A DNA stretch of 7,315 nt from Alcaligenaceae bacterium UBA6179 (lineage in GTDB: Bacteria > Pseudomonadota > Gammaproteobacteria > Burkholderiales > Burkholderiaceae_B), in contig DITR01000133.1 of the NCBI GenBank assembly GCA_002422175.1, positions 401 through 7,715 on the forward strand, given 5' to 3'. The position numbers were made by a program, and so were the translations under genes. The notes under the pieces are model-generated. The model searched no databases and was not told the origin of the DNA. It saw only the letters and a list, made by a program, of their open reading frames with translations. Shown here piece by piece: positions 6,450 to 7,315 of the stretch; position 1 is the stretch's first letter; every line of letters begins with the position of its first letter.

Positions 6450-7223
6450 TTATTGGTCTGCAAAAGCGCGTTCAATCACAAAGTCAAAAGGTGTTGATGT
6501 ATTGCCTTCTTTAAACCCGCGTGCTTCAAGTATATGCTTGAGATCACGCAACATGGCAGGGCTTCCACAAATCATACCCTTATCGTATTCAGGATGCAAC
6601 GGAGGTACACCGAGATCAGTAAACAGTTTGCCACTTTCAATAAGATCTGTAATACGCCCCTCATTATGAAACGCTTCGCGCGTAACAGTGGGGTAGTATT
6701 TGAGTTGTTTTTTAACCATCTCACCTAAAAATTCATGCTCAGGAAGCACTTGGGTCAAATAGTCGTGGTAAGCCAACTCTTTAACTTCGCGCACGCTATG
6801 AATAAGAATGACTTCAGAAAATTTTTCGTACGTTTCAGGGTCGTGAATGAGGCTCATGAACGGTGCGAGTCCTGTACCTGAACTAAATAGGTACAAACGC
6901 TTGCCAGGAAGCAGATAGTCGATGAGTAATGTGCCAGTTGGCTTGCGACCCACAACGATTTCATCGCCCGGTTTAATGTGCTGCAAACGAGATGTCAAAG
7001 GGCCGTTTGGTACCTTGATACTCAAAAACTCAAGGTGTTCGTCATGGTTTGCGCTGACGATACTGTAGGCACGTAACAAGGGTTTACCATCAATTTTTAG
7101 GCCAATCATTGTGAAATGACCATTTTTAAACTTAAGAGATGTGTCTCGCGTGGTGGTGAAGGAAAAGAGACTGTCAGTCCAGTGATGGACAGTCAAAACT
7201 TTTTCTGAGTTGAATGCGCTCAT
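6450..7223 (-). CDS. fpr: Ferredoxin--NADP(+) reductase, bacterial Fpr type
   Basis: The cytoplasmic FAD enzyme moves electrons between NADPH and ferredoxin or flavodoxin. The 257-residue product has the FAD-binding motif RAYSIVSA (51-58), a second flavin-domain stretch FLSIKVPNGPLTSRL (66-80), NADP-domain motifs FSSGTGLAPFMSL (113-125) and IHSVRE (141-146), CGSPAML (219-225), and the typical bacterial C-terminus FVIERAFADQ, with a residue just beyond the flavin-stacking aromatic region. Length fits the 250-260 residue bacterial class. ATG 7223 is chosen over an in-frame upstream ATG at 7298 because AGGAA precedes it and family members start here. It leads the minus-strand group. In other proteobacteria fpr is often a stress or housekeeping gene; here its 5-base spacing to tetR and the enamidase gene suggests it supplies or accepts electrons for a pathway oxidoreductase (inference). 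No ferredoxin gene is visible. Confidence 0.92.
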   Translation of the reverse strand: MSAFNSEKVLTVHHWTDSLFSFTTTRDTSLKFKNGHFTMIGLKIDGKPLLRAYSIVSANHDEHLEFLSIKVPNGPLTSRLQHIKPGDEIVVGRKPTGTLLIDYLLPGKRLYLFSSGTGLAPFMSLIHDPETYEKFSEVILIHSVREVKELAYHDYLTQVLPEHEFLGEMVKKQLKYYPTVTREAFHNEGRITDLIESGKLFTDLGVPPLHPEYDKGMICGSPAMLRDLKHILEARGFKEGNTSTPFDFVIERAFADQ

Positions 7224-7228
7224 TTTGA

Positions 7229-7233
7229 TTCCT
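7229..7233 (-). promoter_or_regulatory. Ribosome binding site of fpr
   Basis: AGGAA on the minus strand lies 5 bases before the ATG at 7223. It decides for this start over the in-frame ATG at 7298, whose extra 25 residues do not belong to the reductase family. Confidence 0.65.
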
Positions 7234-7315
7234 GCGTTCAAGTGGGTGGCAATTTTGCGGAAACAAAAGCCGTTAGTAAAGTCGTTGCTTTTATGCATAC
7301 TTTAAAATACACTAG
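7234..7315 (-). promoter_or_regulatory. Upstream region of fpr, likely promoter of the minus-strand group
   Basis: This is the only non-coding stretch at the head of the fpr-tetR-enamidase-DUF1185 group, so its promoter and any TetR operator should be here or just beyond the window edge. It is AT-rich at the far end (7285-7310) and contains the 8-base palindrome TATGCATA at 7292-7299. I cannot assign -35 and -10 boxes with confidence, and I see no long palindrome typical of a TetR operator. Confidence 0.35.

Noticed and set aside
7224..7298. 25-residue N-terminal extension of Fpr from the ATG at 7298
   Set aside because: The extra residues do not resemble the family, and the ATG at 7223 has a good ribosome site.

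Overview
This window holds a compact metabolic locus of seven protein genes. They form two convergent groups with almost no spare DNA. The organism is probably a proteobacterium. A betaproteobacterium of the Burkholderiales is my best guess, from the character of the ferredoxin-NADP reductase, the TetR regulator and the fused TRAP permease, but this is an impression of protein style and not a search result. I see no RNA genes, insertion sequences, CRISPR arrays or phage genes.

Plus strand, 1-3896: the C-terminal part of a fused TRAP transporter permease (its start lies outside the window), then a nicotinate-nucleotide pyrophosphorylase (NadC, quinolinate phosphoribosyltransferase) 2 bases later, then 9 bases later a two-domain protein. 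That protein joins a PhnN-type ribose 1,5-bisphosphokinase (N-terminus) to a phosphorylase of the thymidine/AMP phosphorylase family (C-terminus). Minus strand, read from 7223 down to 3893: ferredoxin-NADP reductase (fpr), a TetR regulator, an amidohydrolase closely resembling the enamidase of reductive nicotinate breakdown, and an 'amino acid synthesis' (DUF1185/PF06684) protein. The two groups meet tail to tail, and the two stop codons share the bases TTAA at 3893-3896.

Read together, the genes suggest pyridine-carboxylate catabolism. NadC plus the fusion could form a closed PRPP cycle. Quinolinate + PRPP would give nicotinate mononucleotide (NaMN) + CO2 + PPi. NaMN + Pi would give nicotinate + ribose 1,5-bisphosphate, and ribose 1,5-bisphosphate + ATP would regenerate PRPP. 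The net result is ATP-driven decarboxylation of quinolinate to free nicotinate. The opposite-strand genes fit the next stage: Fpr to exchange electrons with a ferredoxin for ring reduction, and an enamidase to open the reduced 6-oxo ring. The TRAP permease could import the acid. The individual family assignments are strong. The joined pathway is my inference, and the key hydroxylase and ring reductase are not in the window. The simpler alternative is that the plus-strand genes do ordinary nucleotide salvage and NAD synthesis next to an unrelated catabolic operon.
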